From assembly GCF_900185645.1 (NCBI RefSeq), contig NZ_FYAM01000023.1, positions 248,001-312,000 of the forward strand: a DNA stretch of 64,000 bases, read 5' to 3'. Position numbers and translations under genes: made by a program. Each line of letters opens with the position of its first letter. Position 1 is the stretch's first letter. Source of the stretch: Clostridium sp. BSD9I1. Its GTDB lineage: Bacteria; Bacillota; Clostridia; Clostridiales; Clostridiaceae. Positions 1 to 9,273 of the stretch are shown here, piece by piece. Under the pieces are notes generated by a model that was given only the letters and a program-made list of their open reading frames with translations, had not been told where the DNA came from and made no database searches.

Positions 1-2
1 AG

Positions 3-31
3 GAATATTTTTAGATAAATATAAATACTTT
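3..31 (+). promoter_or_regulatory. possible sigma-E promoter of the spoIIIA operon
   Basis: GAATATTT at 3-10 resembles the sigma-E -35 element and AATACTTT at 24-31 resembles the -10 (CATACAhT). The 13-base spacer is one short of the usual 14-15. In Bacillus the spoIIIA operon is transcribed by sigma-E. The match is imperfect and the region is very AT-rich, so this is tentative. Confidence 0.35.
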
Positions 32-56
32 TTAATAAGGGGAGGAGGATAAAAAG

Positions 57-980
57 ATGATAAACACTAAAGAAATTTTTCGAATACTTCCAGATAGCAT
101 AAAATCTCTAATAGGGGAAGAAAACTTTAATAAAGTTCAAGAAATTAGACTAAGGGTAAATAAACCTCTAATGTTAGAAATGGAGCAAAAGGAAAAAGTC
201 TTTAATTATATCGTTTCATCTGAGGAAATAGATATAGTTTTAAAAAGAATGAGTAATTACTCCATTTATGCTTATGATGAAGAAATAAAAAGGGGGTATA
301 TAACTGTTAAGGGTGGCCATAGAATAGGAATATGTGGTAAATGCATAGTTGAAAAGGAAAAAATAAAAACTATAAAAGATATATCTTCTCTTAATATTAG
401 AATAAGCAAAGAAATTCTAGGATGTTCTGATAATATAGTTAAATATTTAGTGGACAAGGGTGAGATAGTAAATACAATAATAATTTCACCACCTAAATGT
501 GGAAAAACTACATTGTTAAGAGATATAGCAAGAAATATATCTGATGGTATTGTTAAGCTTTCATTACTAGGCAAAAAGATTACAGTCATAGATGAAAGAA
601 GTGAACTTTCAGCTTGCTATAATGGTGCACCACAGCTGAATTTAGGGATAAGAACTGATGTGTTAGATAGTTGCCCTAAAAGTGAGGGGATAATAACAGC
701 GATAAGAAGCATGGCCCCAGAGGTCATAATATGTGATGAAATAGGAACAGTAAGAGACACAGAAAGTATAGTAGCTGCTATGAATTCAGGGGTAAAGGTT
801 ATAACAAGTATACATGGGTATGATATTTCAGATTTATATAATAGACCTGTATTTAAAGAGATTATAGATAATAAGGTTTTTAAGAGAGCTATAGTGATGA
901 GTCATAAAAAGGGACCAGGAACTATAGAATATATATATGATTTTTTAGAGCAAAAGAAAATTTTTAAGGAGGTACTATGA
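57..980 (+). CDS. spoIIIAA: stage III sporulation protein AA (ATPase)
   Basis: Secretion-type ATPase of the SpoIIIA-SpoIIQ channel that links mother cell and forespore during engulfment; it acts on the mother-cell face of the outer forespore membrane. The Walker A motif SPPKCGKTT lies near residues 144-152 and a Walker B-like segment VIICDEIG follows near residue 220. At 307 residues it has the usual family length. The ATG at 57 follows a strong GGAGGAGG ribosome binding site. It is the first gene of the spoIIIAA-AH series, and its last four bases overlap the start of spoIIIAB, which implies translational coupling. Confidence 0.95.
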   Translation: MINTKEIFRILPDSIKSLIGEENFNKVQEIRLRVNKPLMLEMEQKEKVFNYIVSSEEIDIVLKRMSNYSIYAYDEEIKRGYITVKGGHRIGICGKCIVEKEKIKTIKDISSLNIRISKEILGCSDNIVKYLVDKGEIVNTIIISPPKCGKTTLLRDIARNISDGIVKLSLLGKKITVIDERSELSACYNGAPQLNLGIRTDVLDSCPKSEGIITAIRSMAPEVIICDEIGTVRDTESIVAAMNSGVKVITSIHGYDISDLYNRPVFKEIIDNKVFKRAIVMSHKKGPGTIEYIYDFLEQKKIFKEVL

Positions 981-1495
981 TTAAAATAATTGGAAGTATT
1001 TTAGTGATAGTTTCTGCAAGTGTCTTAGGGTATTCTTCTGGAGAATTGTTTAAAAAAAGAACCAGGGAATTAAAGGAGTTAGAAAGAGCTATAGGTATTT
1101 TAAAAAATGAAATAGTATATGCATATACTCCACTTCCGTATGCATTAGAGAAAATTGGATTAAGACTTATAGAACCGATAAAAAGTTTGTTCTTAAGTAT
1201 ATCAAGGGATCTTGAAGAAAATGTATCAGAAGGAGTATATGAAGCATTTTATAGTAATACAAATTTATATAAGAAAAATTTGAACTTAAACAAGGAAGAT
1301 ATTCACATTTTACTAAATCTAAGTAAATCATTGGGAGAATGGGATGTAGAAAGTCAAAAAAATATTTTTCGTGTTACTGAAGAAGAGTTTAGAAAACAAA
1401 TTGAAGAAAGTGAAACTCTTACAAGAAAAAATCTAAAAATGTATAGGTATTTAGGATTTTCTATAGGGGCGATTATAGTAATTATGTTTATTTAA
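977..1495 (+). CDS. spoIIIAB: stage III sporulation protein AB
   Basis: Component of the SpoIIIA channel assembly, related to the GspF-type platform proteins of secretion systems. The 172-residue product has an N-terminal hydrophobic segment (residues 1-20), a charged helical middle, and a C-terminal hydrophobic segment (about 155-172), as expected for SpoIIIAB. It overlaps spoIIIAA by four bases (ATGA type) and is preceded by AAGGAGG. Position between AA and AC confirms the assignment. Confidence 0.93.
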   Translation: MIKIIGSILVIVSASVLGYSSGELFKKRTRELKELERAIGILKNEIVYAYTPLPYALEKIGLRLIEPIKSLFLSISRDLEENVSEGVYEAFYSNTNLYKKNLNLNKEDIHILLNLSKSLGEWDVESQKNIFRVTEEEFRKQIEESETLTRKNLKMYRYLGFSIGAIIVIMFI

Positions 1496-1510
1496 AGGGG
1501 GTAGGTTGAA

Positions 1511-1708
1511 ATGTTAGATATAAGCTTAATATTTAAAATAGGGGCGGTAAGTATATTGATAATCATATTAGACAAGATACTAAAAAGCAGTGGTTATGAT
1601 GATTATGCTGTACTCACCAATCTAGCTGGAATAGTAATAATACTTATGATGGTAATAAATCTTATAAGTAAGCTCTTTAATGCAGTAAGGACTATGTTTC
1701 AACTTTAG
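1511..1708 (+). CDS. spoIIIAC: stage III sporulation protein AC
   Basis: Small integral membrane subunit (65 residues) with two hydrophobic helices at about residues 7-23 and 36-52, separated by a short charged loop. SpoIIIAC and SpoIIIAD are related membrane proteins of the SpoIIIA channel. Size, topology and place in the operon agree with the family. An AGGGGG-type ribosome binding site precedes the ATG. Confidence 0.93.
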   Translation: MLDISLIFKIGAVSILIIILDKILKSSGYDDYAVLTNLAGIVIILMMVINLISKLFNAVRTMFQL

Positions 1709-1717
1709 GAGGATAAC

Positions 1718-2104
1718 ATGGAGATTATAAAAATAGTTGGATTTGCCTTTTGTTCTCTTTTTATTGTTTTAGTAGTAAAGGAGGCTAAGAAGGAAGATTG
1801 GGCTGTACAAATAAGCATGTGCGTTGGCATACTTATATTTTTATATATGGTTGGAAAAATAACATCAGTAATGAATTTGCTTCAAACGTTAGCCCTTAAA
1901 GCTAATATTGATTTTATATATTTAAGAACAGTATTTAAAATACTTGCAATTGCTTATTTAGCTTCCTTTTGCAGCGAAATATGTAAGGATGCTGGACAAA
2001 ATAGTATAGCATCAAAAGTTGAGTTTGCAGGTAAGATACTTATATTAGTATTAGCCATACCGATACTTATGGCAGTTTTGCAATCAATTCTAAAAATAAT
2101 GTAG
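1718..2104 (+). CDS. spoIIIAD: stage III sporulation protein AD
   Basis: Membrane protein of 128 residues with about four hydrophobic helices. It is homologous in pattern to SpoIIIAC and is thought to form part of the membrane base of the SpoIIIA channel. The start follows AGGAGG with good spacing, and only nine bases separate it from spoIIIAC. Confidence 0.93.
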   Translation: MEIIKIVGFAFCSLFIVLVVKEAKKEDWAVQISMCVGILIFLYMVGKITSVMNLLQTLALKANIDFIYLRTVFKILAIAYLASFCSEICKDAGQNSIASKVEFAGKILILVLAIPILMAVLQSILKIM

Positions 2105-2114
2105 GGGATAAAAT

Positions 2115-3269
2115 ATGAAAAAACTAATTATTCTATTGATAACGCTACTATGCATTGGGATTATTCCTTTTAATGTACAAGCTTCTTCAAGTGGAACTGA
2201 TATAGATAATAATATGGAAGTCCAACAGCTTTATGATTACATGACAAATATAAAGAGTGAAGAAGAAATATTAAAGGATATGGATATAAAGGAATATATA
2301 CACACCTATATGAAAAGTGGAGAAGGAACGTTTTCAGTGAGCAAGGTATTTAAAGGAATTGCATCTTATGCTGTAAGAGAAACTTCAGCTGCAATAAAAC
2401 TTATGTCTGTTTTGGTTATAATTTCTATAATATGTGCTCTCATAACTAATTTAGAAAGAGCATTTAGTAATGAAACGCTGTCGCATATAGCCTATTTTGC
2501 TTGTTATTCGTTAATAATAATAATTATGGCAAAGAGTTTTTATGTAGGCGTGGAACTAGCTAGAGAAACAATACAAAGGATGTCAGACTTTATGCTTGCC
2601 CTGATACCGATATTAATTATGCTTCTTACAGGAGTTGGAGGTATAACAGAAGCAACGCTTATGGATCCTATAATAATCGGAGCTATAAATATAAGCGCTG
2701 AATTATTTGCTAATATAATTATCCCATTAATCACAATAACTTTTGTGCTTCAATTTGTTAATAATATCTCTGATGAATTTAAAGTGGATAAGCTTACTAA
2801 GTTACTAAATCAATGTGCTTTATGGATGCAGGGAATACTTATGACAATATTTATCGGAATAATAACAATAAGGGGAATATCCTCCAAGACTATAGATCAG
2901 GTAGTAGCAAAAACGGCAAAGTATGCAGTAGACAACTTTATTCCTATAGTTGGAAAGTGCTTATCTGATGCTATATCTACTGTGGCAGGTTATTCAATAT
3001 TATTAAAAAATTCTATAAGTAGTGTGGGACTTATAATACTTATTGGTATGGTGCTGCTGCCAATATTGAAAATTATAATAACTGCCTTAGTATATAAGCT
3101 TACAGCTGCTCTTATAGAGCCTATAGGAGATAAGAGACTAGTAAGCTGTATAAGCTCGGCTGGAGACTCACTTATACTTATATCTGCATGCTTAATATGT
3201 GTATCTGTTATGTTTTTTATAATGATAGCTATATTAGCATCAGCAGGTAAGGTTGCAGTAGGAGGTTGA
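2115..3269 (+). CDS. spoIIIAE: stage III sporulation protein AE
   Basis: Polytopic membrane protein of 384 residues. An N-terminal signal-like hydrophobic segment (residues 3-22) is followed by an extracytoplasmic helical region to about residue 90 and then multiple membrane helices to the C-terminus. SpoIIIAE is the largest membrane subunit of the SpoIIIA channel needed for sigma-G activity in the engulfed forespore. Length and order in the operon are standard. Confidence 0.94.
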   Translation: MKKLIILLITLLCIGIIPFNVQASSSGTDIDNNMEVQQLYDYMTNIKSEEEILKDMDIKEYIHTYMKSGEGTFSVSKVFKGIASYAVRETSAAIKLMSVLVIISIICALITNLERAFSNETLSHIAYFACYSLIIIIMAKSFYVGVELARETIQRMSDFMLALIPILIMLLTGVGGITEATLMDPIIIGAINISAELFANIIIPLITITFVLQFVNNISDEFKVDKLTKLLNQCALWMQGILMTIFIGIITIRGISSKTIDQVVAKTAKYAVDNFIPIVGKCLSDAISTVAGYSILLKNSISSVGLIILIGMVLLPILKIIITALVYKLTAALIEPIGDKRLVSCISSAGDSLILISACLICVSVMFFIMIAILASAGKVAVGG

Positions 3270-3275
3270 TTAACT

Positions 3276-3854
3276 TTGGAGATAATTAAATCTTGGATAT
3301 CAAATATATGTACAGTGGTGCTTTTTATAACTGCAGTGGAAATAATACTTCCAGATAATAGTTTGAAAAAGTATGCTAAGTTTGTATTGGGGCTCATACT
3401 TATGACAGTTATTATAAATCCTATAATGAAAGTATATGATAAAAACTTTGATATAAATGTCATGAGTAGCAATGTAGAAAAGGCTATAGAAATAAAAGAA
3501 TCTAAGAGCAATATGGAAGAATATAAAAAGAATAATTTAAATGCAACTTTAGAAACATTTAATTCTAATTTAAAAAAATTGTCAGAGGAAAAGCTAAAAG
3601 AAAAATTCAAAGATATGGACTTTGAAGTAAAGGTAAAATCAGATATTGAACATAATCAAGTAAAAATAACGAGCATAGAGGCTGGTGTTAAGGAAAGAGG
3701 AATACAAAAAATAAAAAAGGTAGCGATAGAAAGTTTTAAATCTGAAAAAGAGAATACAAATGAAAATGAAAATGAAAGATTTAATGAAGTTAAACAATTT
3801 TTAAGCAAAGAACTTAATATACAAGAAAAGTTAATTAAAATTTACCAATTATAA
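3276..3854 (+). CDS. spoIIIAF: stage III sporulation protein AF
   Basis: SpoIIIA channel protein of 192 residues. Two N-terminal membrane helices (about 5-25 and 33-50) anchor a soluble charged C-terminal domain of the ring-building type. The chosen start is TTG at 3276: GGAGG at 3261-3265 lies ten bases upstream and no ATG in frame is better placed. The C-terminal part is unusually rich in K and E, including an ENENE run. Confidence 0.9.
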   Translation: MEIIKSWISNICTVVLFITAVEIILPDNSLKKYAKFVLGLILMTVIINPIMKVYDKNFDINVMSSNVEKAIEIKESKSNMEEYKKNNLNATLETFNSNLKKLSEEKLKEKFKDMDFEVKVKSDIEHNQVKITSIEAGVKERGIQKIKKVAIESFKSEKENTNENENERFNEVKQFLSKELNIQEKLIKIYQL

Positions 3855-3868
3855 AAAGGAGGTATACC

Positions 3869-4483
3869 ATGAATTTCAAAGAAATCTTTGAAAAAATCAA
3901 AAGTGAAACAAAGGAAAAAATATTTGGCAATAAGATAATTGCAAACTTTATAATAATATTCTTGGTGGGAGTTTTAATTTTGGTAGCATCGAGTTTTTTC
4001 AAAACAACAGGAAATAATGGGAAAGCACTATCTGTGAGCAGTAATCCTGAAAACAAGGAGGAAAATATACAAAATAACAAAAATAGTGAGGAGGAGGAAG
4101 ATTTAAAATTTGATTTAAAAAATATTCTTCAGCAAACTGATGGGGTTGGACGTGTAGAGGTTATGATTTATTTTGAAAGTGGCGAGGAACAAGTGCCAGC
4201 ATTTAATGTTAATGATTCAACAAATCTAACAGAAGAAGTTGATAATGAAGGGGGTACTAGAAAGACTACACAAAAAAATAATGGAAATACTGTTGTCATA
4301 ACAAATGATGGAGATCAAACAAAGCCGCTTATTATAAAGACAAATAAACCTAAGATAACTGGAGTTCTTGTAGTAGCAGAAGGTGCTGAAAATAAAGTTA
4401 CTGAATATAGAATAAGAAAAGCTGTAACTAATTTATTTGATATACCTGACAATAAAGTTAATGTTTATCCAATGAAAAAATAG
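3869..4483 (+). CDS. spoIIIAG: stage III sporulation protein AG
   Basis: Ring-forming SpoIIIA protein, 204 residues. One membrane helix (about 25-45) is followed by a flexible Asn/Glu-rich linker and a ring-building domain beginning near residue 85 (VGRVEVMIYFES). In Bacillus SpoIIIAG forms a large oligomeric ring between the two forespore membranes. A strong AAGGAGG site precedes the ATG. Confidence 0.93.
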   Translation: MNFKEIFEKIKSETKEKIFGNKIIANFIIIFLVGVLILVASSFFKTTGNNGKALSVSSNPENKEENIQNNKNSEEEEDLKFDLKNILQQTDGVGRVEVMIYFESGEEQVPAFNVNDSTNLTEEVDNEGGTRKTTQKNNGNTVVITNDGDQTKPLIIKTNKPKITGVLVVAEGAENKVTEYRIRKAVTNLFDIPDNKVNVYPMKK

Positions 4484-4542
4484 CATATATGTTAATTTTA
4501 AATCATATAATTTTGTAAAAAGATAAATGGGGGGAATTTTGT

Positions 4543-5052
4543 ATGAATAAAAAACAAGGCATTATCATTGTAACTTTACTTGCTCTAATAGTATGTATGG
4601 GAGTTTTAGCAACAAAACTTAATAATCCACTTTATACCCAATCTGGAGGAGAAAAAAGTGCAATTTCACTAAAGAGTAATGACAAAAATGCTAAAAATAC
4701 TTCCAGTTACTTTGTAGAAGCTAAAATGGCACGTGACAATAAAGTTACACAAACTTTGCAGAACTTAAAGGGTATAATGGAGGATAAGAACATATCTCAA
4801 AAGCAAAAAGATAGTACAGCTGAGCAATACGCTGCTTTAGCAATGTCCTATAATTATGAAACTAAGATAGAATTAAATCTTGAAGCTAAGGGTTATGAAA
4901 ATTCAGTATGTCTTTTAAATGGAGATAAGGCTACAGTTATAGTAAAAGGCAATCCTAGTGAAAAGCTTACTGATAAACAGTTAAGAGAAATCCAAACTAT
5001 AGTAGTAAATGAAGCTAAAATTAAAAACGTAGAGGTTTCTGTAAGAGAATAA
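4543..5052 (+). CDS. spoIIIAH: stage III sporulation protein AH
   Basis: YscJ/FliF-like ring protein of the channel, 169 residues, with one N-terminal membrane helix (about 7-24) and an extracellular alpha/beta domain in the C-terminal half. In Bacillus it binds forespore SpoIIQ across the septal space. A 59-base gap with a GGGGG ribosome binding site separates it from spoIIIAG. It is the last gene of the spoIIIA series here; a new promoter follows. Confidence 0.93.
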   Translation: MNKKQGIIIVTLLALIVCMGVLATKLNNPLYTQSGGEKSAISLKSNDKNAKNTSSYFVEAKMARDNKVTQTLQNLKGIMEDKNISQKQKDSTAEQYAALAMSYNYETKIELNLEAKGYENSVCLLNGDKATVIVKGNPSEKLTDKQLREIQTIVVNEAKIKNVEVSVRE

Positions 5053-5057
5053 TTAAT

Positions 5058-5086
5058 TTGATATAATAGGATGTATTTGATATAAT
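5058..5086 (+). promoter_or_regulatory. sigma-A promoter of asp23-nusB-folD
   Basis: TTGATA (5058-5063), 17 bases, then TATAAT (5081-5086) give a near-consensus vegetative promoter just after spoIIIAH. It would separate the constitutive asp23-nusB-folD-xse group from the sporulation operon. The 11-mer TTTGATATAAT occurs twice within the site. Confidence 0.75.
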
Positions 5087-5146
5087 GTACTAAAGATTAA
5101 ACTTTTGCCAAAGTGTAAAAGATAAGTAACCAGGAGGTGTAATAAT

Positions 5147-5542
5147 ATGGAAGAAAGCATGAGCAGAGAAATAGATATGGGCATAGTTAAAATATCCGAT
5201 GAAGTAGTAGGAGTTATAGCAGGTCTTGCTACTACAGAAATTGAAGGTATAGTTGGTATGAGTGCTTCCGTGGTTGGAGGTATAACTCAAATACTTACAG
5301 GCAAGAAGAATCTTTCAAAGGGAGTAAAAGTTACTGTAGGTGAAGATAGCTCAACTATAGATTTACATGTAGTGGTAGAATACGGCATTAGAATCCCAGA
5401 TGTAGCATTAAAGGTTCAAGAAAATGTTAAGAGAACAGTAGAAGCTATGACAGGTCTTAATGTTGATGCTGTAAACATCCACGTTCAAAATGTTATTATT
5501 CCTAAGATGGATGAAGGAAATGTTGAAGAAATAGAAGAATAA
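5147..5542 (+). CDS. Asp23/Gls24 family envelope stress protein
   Basis: Asp23/Gls24 (DUF322) protein of 131 residues. The family signature is visible as ISDEVVGVIAGLATTEIEGI near residues 10-29 and the conserved VEYGIRIPDVA later. Family members coat or associate with the cytoplasmic membrane and respond to cell-envelope stress. In clostridia and bacilli this gene (yqhY in Bacillus) commonly sits before nusB, as here. The ATG follows CAGGAGGTG. A hairpin directly downstream may limit read-through. Confidence 0.9.
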   Translation: MEESMSREIDMGIVKISDEVVGVIAGLATTEIEGIVGMSASVVGGITQILTGKKNLSKGVKVTVGEDSSTIDLHVVVEYGIRIPDVALKVQENVKRTVEAMTGLNVDAVNIHVQNVIIPKMDEGNVEEIEE

Positions 5543-5546
5543 ATTT

Positions 5547-5574
5547 CACCCTCTGTTAAACAGAGGGTGTTTTC
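5547..5574 (+). terminator. hairpin terminator or attenuator after asp23
   Basis: A perfect 9-bp stem (CACCCTCTG / CAGAGGGTG) with a 5-base loop, followed by a short TTTT run. The weak T tract suggests partial termination before nusB. Confidence 0.65.
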
Positions 5575-5676
5575 ATGTAAAATATAATTTAGTATAATAA
5601 AATAATGTATAATACATGGCTTTTGTTTAATAATTATTATTAAATATATTTATATAAGTATTTTAGGAGGTACAAT

Positions 5677-6153
5677 ATGAACAGAAAAAAAAGTAGAGAA
5701 GTAACTATGAAGCTGTTATTTGAATCAATGATAAAGGGTGAAGATTATAAAACCATATTAGATGACTTGAGGGAATCAAATGAAAGAGAAGATAGCACAA
5801 TGGAACTTATGGGAATGAAGATTGAAGAAGACCCAGAAGATACAAGTTTAGATCAGGTAGATATGGGCTATGTTATAAATATGATGAAAAACATACAAGA
5901 AAACGAAGATATGTTAGATGAGAAAATAAAAAAATATTTAAAGGGATGGAAAATAAATAGAATTTCCAAGGTGGAACTTGCAATACTTAGATTGTGTACA
6001 TATGAAATACTTTTTGAGGAGGATATTCCAGAAAGAGTTTCAATAAATGAAGCTATAGAACTTACTAAAAAGTATTGTGATGATAAATCTAAAAATTATA
6101 TAAATGCCGTACTTGATAATATAGCAAAAGAAGTTAAAGGAGAGTTATCTTAA
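5677..6153 (+). CDS. nusB: transcription antitermination factor NusB
   Basis: All-helical NusB fold, 158 residues. The C-terminal half carries the family pattern around INRISKVELAILRLCTYEIL and PERVSINEAIELTKKY. NusB with NusE binds boxA RNA in rRNA leaders to prevent premature termination. The N-terminal region has a longer acidic insertion (about residues 30-65) than the roughly 130-140-residue minimal NusB. folD starts on the base after its stop codon. Confidence 0.93.
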   Translation: MNRKKSREVTMKLLFESMIKGEDYKTILDDLRESNEREDSTMELMGMKIEEDPEDTSLDQVDMGYVINMMKNIQENEDMLDEKIKKYLKGWKINRISKVELAILRLCTYEILFEEDIPERVSINEAIELTKKYCDDKSKNYINAVLDNIAKEVKGELS

Positions 6154-6990
6154 ATGGGAGTACCTATAGATGGCAAAAAGGTTGCATTAAGTTTTAAAGA
6201 AGAGCTTTTAAACCTTATTAAAGAAAGGATAAGAAATGGATTAAATGCACCTTGCATTGCAAGCGTATTAGTAGGAGAAGATAAAGGTTCCCTATTTTAC
6301 TTGAAGAATCAAAGCAGGGTATGTGAAGAACTTGGAGTAATCTTTAAAAGCTTTATAATGGATAAGGACTCAACAGAAGAGGCAGTAATGAGAAAGATTA
6401 AAGAATTAAATGAGGAAGATAGTATACATGGGATTATACTTCAACTGCCACTTCCAGAGAACTTGGATGAAGAAAAAATAATAAATTCTATAAGTCATTT
6501 AAAGGATGTAGATGGACTTACAGATATAAATGCAGGAAGATTTTATAAGGGAGAAAAATGTTTTATTCCTTGTACTGCTCAAGGAATATTGGAACTTATA
6601 AAAAGTACTGGAATAAATATTTCAGGTAAAAATGCAGTAGTTCTAGGAAGAAGTACTATTGTAGGTAAACCTGTTGCGCAACTTTTAGTTAATGAAGATG
6701 CTACAGTTACTATATGTCATTCTAAAACTCAAGATATAAGAAAGATATGTAGAGAAGCTGATATAGTGGTTGCAGCGGTTGGTATTCCAAAGTTTGTTAC
6801 AGAAGACTTTATAAAGGAAGGTTCAGTTATTATAGATGTAGGTTTTTCAGTGGTTAATGGTAAAATGACTGGAGATGTAGATTATGAAAATGTAATACAT
6901 AAGGCAGGATTTTTAACTCCAGTGCCTGGAGGGGTTGGATCTATGACTCCTATAATGCTGATTAAGAATACATGTGAGGTATTAAAATAA
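6154..6990 (+). CDS. folD: bifunctional methylenetetrahydrofolate dehydrogenase/cyclohydrolase
   Basis: FolD (278 residues) interconverts 5,10-methylene-, methenyl- and 10-formyl-tetrahydrofolate using NADP. Visible signatures are the substrate-binding region PCTAQGILELI (about 140-150), the nucleotide-binding loop GRSTIVGKPVAQLL, and the C-terminal TPVPGGVGSMTP. It abuts nusB and overlaps xseA by one base. No separate promoter is seen, so it belongs to the asp23-nusB transcript. Confidence 0.96.
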   Translation: MGVPIDGKKVALSFKEELLNLIKERIRNGLNAPCIASVLVGEDKGSLFYLKNQSRVCEELGVIFKSFIMDKDSTEEAVMRKIKELNEEDSIHGIILQLPLPENLDEEKIINSISHLKDVDGLTDINAGRFYKGEKCFIPCTAQGILELIKSTGINISGKNAVVLGRSTIVGKPVAQLLVNEDATVTICHSKTQDIRKICREADIVVAAVGIPKFVTEDFIKEGSVIIDVGFSVVNGKMTGDVDYENVIHKAGFLTPVPGGVGSMTPIMLIKNTCEVLK

Positions 6991-8186
6991 TGTATCTAAA
7001 AACTTTAACAGTTTCAGATATAAATAATTACATAAAAAAAGTAGTAGATAATGATTTTATATTAAATAATGCAGCTATAAGTGGCGAGATTTCTAATTTC
7101 AAACTTCATTCATCAGGTCATATGTATTTTTCATTAAAAGATGAATACAGTAAGATTAATTGTGTTATGTTTAAGGGAAGCACTAGAACATTAAAGTTTG
7201 TTCCTGGTAATGGAATTAAGGTTATAGCTAAAGGAAGAATTTCAGTATATGAAAAGGATGGGTCTTATCAGCTTTATTGTAATAGTATTGAACCTGAAGG
7301 ATTAGGTGAATTATATATAGCCTTTGAAAAGTTGAAGAAAAAGCTAGAGTTAGAAGGATTATTTAATGTTGAACATAAAAAGCCTATACCAAAGTTTGCG
7401 GAAAAAATAGGAGTTATTACATCTCCTACAGGAGCGGCTATACGAGATATAATAAACGTATCTAAGAGAAGAAATAATAACTGTCAAATAATTATATATC
7501 CTTCACTAGTACAGGGGCTAGGTGCTAGTGAGGATGTAATAAGAGGAATTAATACCTTTAATAAAATGGGTGATTTAGATACAATAATTATTGCAAGAGG
7601 TGGAGGATCTATTGAAGAACTTTGGGCATTTAATGATGAAAATTTAGCAAGAGCTATATATAATTCTAAAATACCTATTATTACAGGAATAGGTCATGAA
7701 GTGGATTATACTATTGCTGATTTTGTCAGCGATAGAAGAGCTCCTACACCTTCTGCTGCTGCAGAAATTGCAGTATTTAATAAAGAAGAAATATTAAATT
7801 CTGTAGCAAATTATAAAAGTACCTTAAATTATCGTATGATGCAGCTTTTAAAAGATAGATATAATAATATAGAAAATTTAAAAAGGAATCTAGAAATGAA
7901 CAGTCCTGAAAGAATAATAGTAAATGAATATCATAAATTAGATAAGATCAAAGAAGCATTAAACTATAATATTAAAACTAATTTAGATTTAAAAAAACAA
8001 AAGCTATCTAAATCTAGTGCACTTCTTTCAGCTCATAATCCATTGAATATATTAAGTAAAGGATTTGCTGTTATCGAATCAATGGATGGAAGTATAGCAT
8101 CATCTTTAAACAAGTTACAATCACTCCAAGAAGTGAATATAATATTAAAGGATGGAAAAGGGCAGTTCAAGATAGAAAAAGCTTAA
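6990..8186 (+). CDS. xseA: exodeoxyribonuclease VII large subunit
   Basis: Large subunit of exonuclease VII, which degrades single-stranded DNA to acid-soluble oligonucleotides. The 398-residue protein has an N-terminal OB fold (about 1-100), a catalytic core with the family signatures IARGGGSIEELWAFNDE and GIGHEVDYTIADFVSD, and a C-terminal coiled coil. The ATG overlaps the folD stop by one base. xseB follows 11 bases later. Confidence 0.96.
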   Translation: MYLKTLTVSDINNYIKKVVDNDFILNNAAISGEISNFKLHSSGHMYFSLKDEYSKINCVMFKGSTRTLKFVPGNGIKVIAKGRISVYEKDGSYQLYCNSIEPEGLGELYIAFEKLKKKLELEGLFNVEHKKPIPKFAEKIGVITSPTGAAIRDIINVSKRRNNNCQIIIYPSLVQGLGASEDVIRGINTFNKMGDLDTIIIARGGGSIEELWAFNDENLARAIYNSKIPIITGIGHEVDYTIADFVSDRRAPTPSAAAEIAVFNKEEILNSVANYKSTLNYRMMQLLKDRYNNIENLKRNLEMNSPERIIVNEYHKLDKIKEALNYNIKTNLDLKKQKLSKSSALLSAHNPLNILSKGFAVIESMDGSIASSLNKLQSLQEVNIILKDGKGQFKIEKA

Positions 8187-8197
8187 GGAGGGAGTTT

Positions 8198-8413
8198 ATG
8201 GGGAGAAAAACTGAAAGCTATGAAGGATTAATGGCTAAATTAGAAGAAATATTAAGTAACATGGATAGTGGCGAAATATCTTTAGAGGACTCGATGAAAA
8301 AGTATGAAGAAGGTATTAAAATTTGTAATAAGCTTTATAAGATTTTAAATGATTCAGAAAATAAAATTAAAATACTTATGAATGAGGGAGAAGAAAACTT
8401 TGAATATCAATAA
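8198..8413 (+). CDS. xseB: exodeoxyribonuclease VII small subunit
   Basis: Small helical partner of XseA (71 residues) with the family core YEGLMAKLEEILSNMDSGE and LEDSMKKYEEG. Several small subunits bind the XseA coiled coil. An AAGGAGGGAG ribosome binding site precedes the ATG. The 3' end overlaps the likely ispA start by 14 bases. Confidence 0.95.
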   Translation: MGRKTESYEGLMAKLEEILSNMDSGEISLEDSMKKYEEGIKICNKLYKILNDSENKIKILMNEGEENFEYQ

Positions 8414-9269
8414 GGGGAAAGAAGAAGTAGAATCTTGGCTCAAAGATTATTTCAAAAATAAAGATTCCTATAATAAAAAAATATATGAAGCAATGAGTTA
8501 TAGTTTAAATATTGGAGGAAAGAGAATAAGGCCTATTTTAACTATACTAACATATGATATGTTTGAAGATAATTATGAAGAGATACTTCCTTTATGCGGA
8601 GCTTTAGAGATGATTCATACATATTCACTTATACATGATGACTTGCCATGTATGGATAATGATGATTTAAGACGAGGAAAACCAACAAATCACAAAGTCT
8701 TTGGAGAAGGGTTAGCTGTGCTTGCAGGAGATGGACTATTAAATGAAGCTTTAAATATACTTCTCAAACTTTCATTAAAAGAAGATAGGAAATGGGCAAA
8801 GGCAGCACTACTCATTGGAGAAGCTTCAGGGGTAGAGGGAATGATAGGCGGTCAAACTGTAGACATATTAAGTGAAAATGAAGATATACCTAAAGACAAG
8901 CTGCATTACATTCATAGCAAAAAAACTGGTGCACTTATAAAAGTTTCTATACTTGCTGGAGCAATATTAGGCAAAAGTACAGAGAAAGAATACAATATAT
9001 TAAACGAGTTTGGAGAGAAACTAGGATTGGCGTTTCAAATAAAGGATGATATATTAGATATAATAGGTGATTCAACGAAGATAGGCAAAACAGCAAAAAA
9101 AGATATAGAAAGTAATAAAAGTACTTTTGTAAAACTATATGGATTAGAAGAATCTAAACAGATGTGTTTGAAATTAACAGAAGAGTGCTTAGAGCTTTTA
9201 AATAAAATAGATAAAAATACAGAAAGCCTTGAAAAACTTACATTAATTCTCCTAAAACGGGAATATTAA
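8400..9269 (+). CDS. ispA: farnesyl diphosphate synthase (polyprenyl synthetase)
   Basis: Condenses isopentenyl and allylic diphosphates to geranyl and farnesyl diphosphate, precursors of undecaprenyl lipids and quinones. Both Asp-rich motifs are present: DDLPCMDNDD (FARM) and IKDDILD (SARM). I chose TTG at 8400: AGGGAG at 8385-8390 sits nine bases upstream and the product starts MNINKGKEEV as in the family; the upstream ATG at 8382 has no suitable site. This gene, OLE RNA, oapA and dxs form a conserved isoprenoid neighbourhood. Confidence 0.93.
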   Translation: MNINKGKEEVESWLKDYFKNKDSYNKKIYEAMSYSLNIGGKRIRPILTILTYDMFEDNYEEILPLCGALEMIHTYSLIHDDLPCMDNDDLRRGKPTNHKVFGEGLAVLAGDGLLNEALNILLKLSLKEDRKWAKAALLIGEASGVEGMIGGQTVDILSENEDIPKDKLHYIHSKKTGALIKVSILAGAILGKSTEKEYNILNEFGEKLGLAFQIKDDILDIIGDSTKIGKTAKKDIESNKSTFVKLYGLEESKQMCLKLTEECLELLNKIDKNTESLEKLTLILLKREY

Positions 9270-9273
9270 AAAG

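Noticed and set aside
2990-3610. Minus-strand open frame of 206 residues
   Set aside because: It is opposite spoIIIAE and spoIIIAF, both clear family members; it is a by-product of their codon bias.
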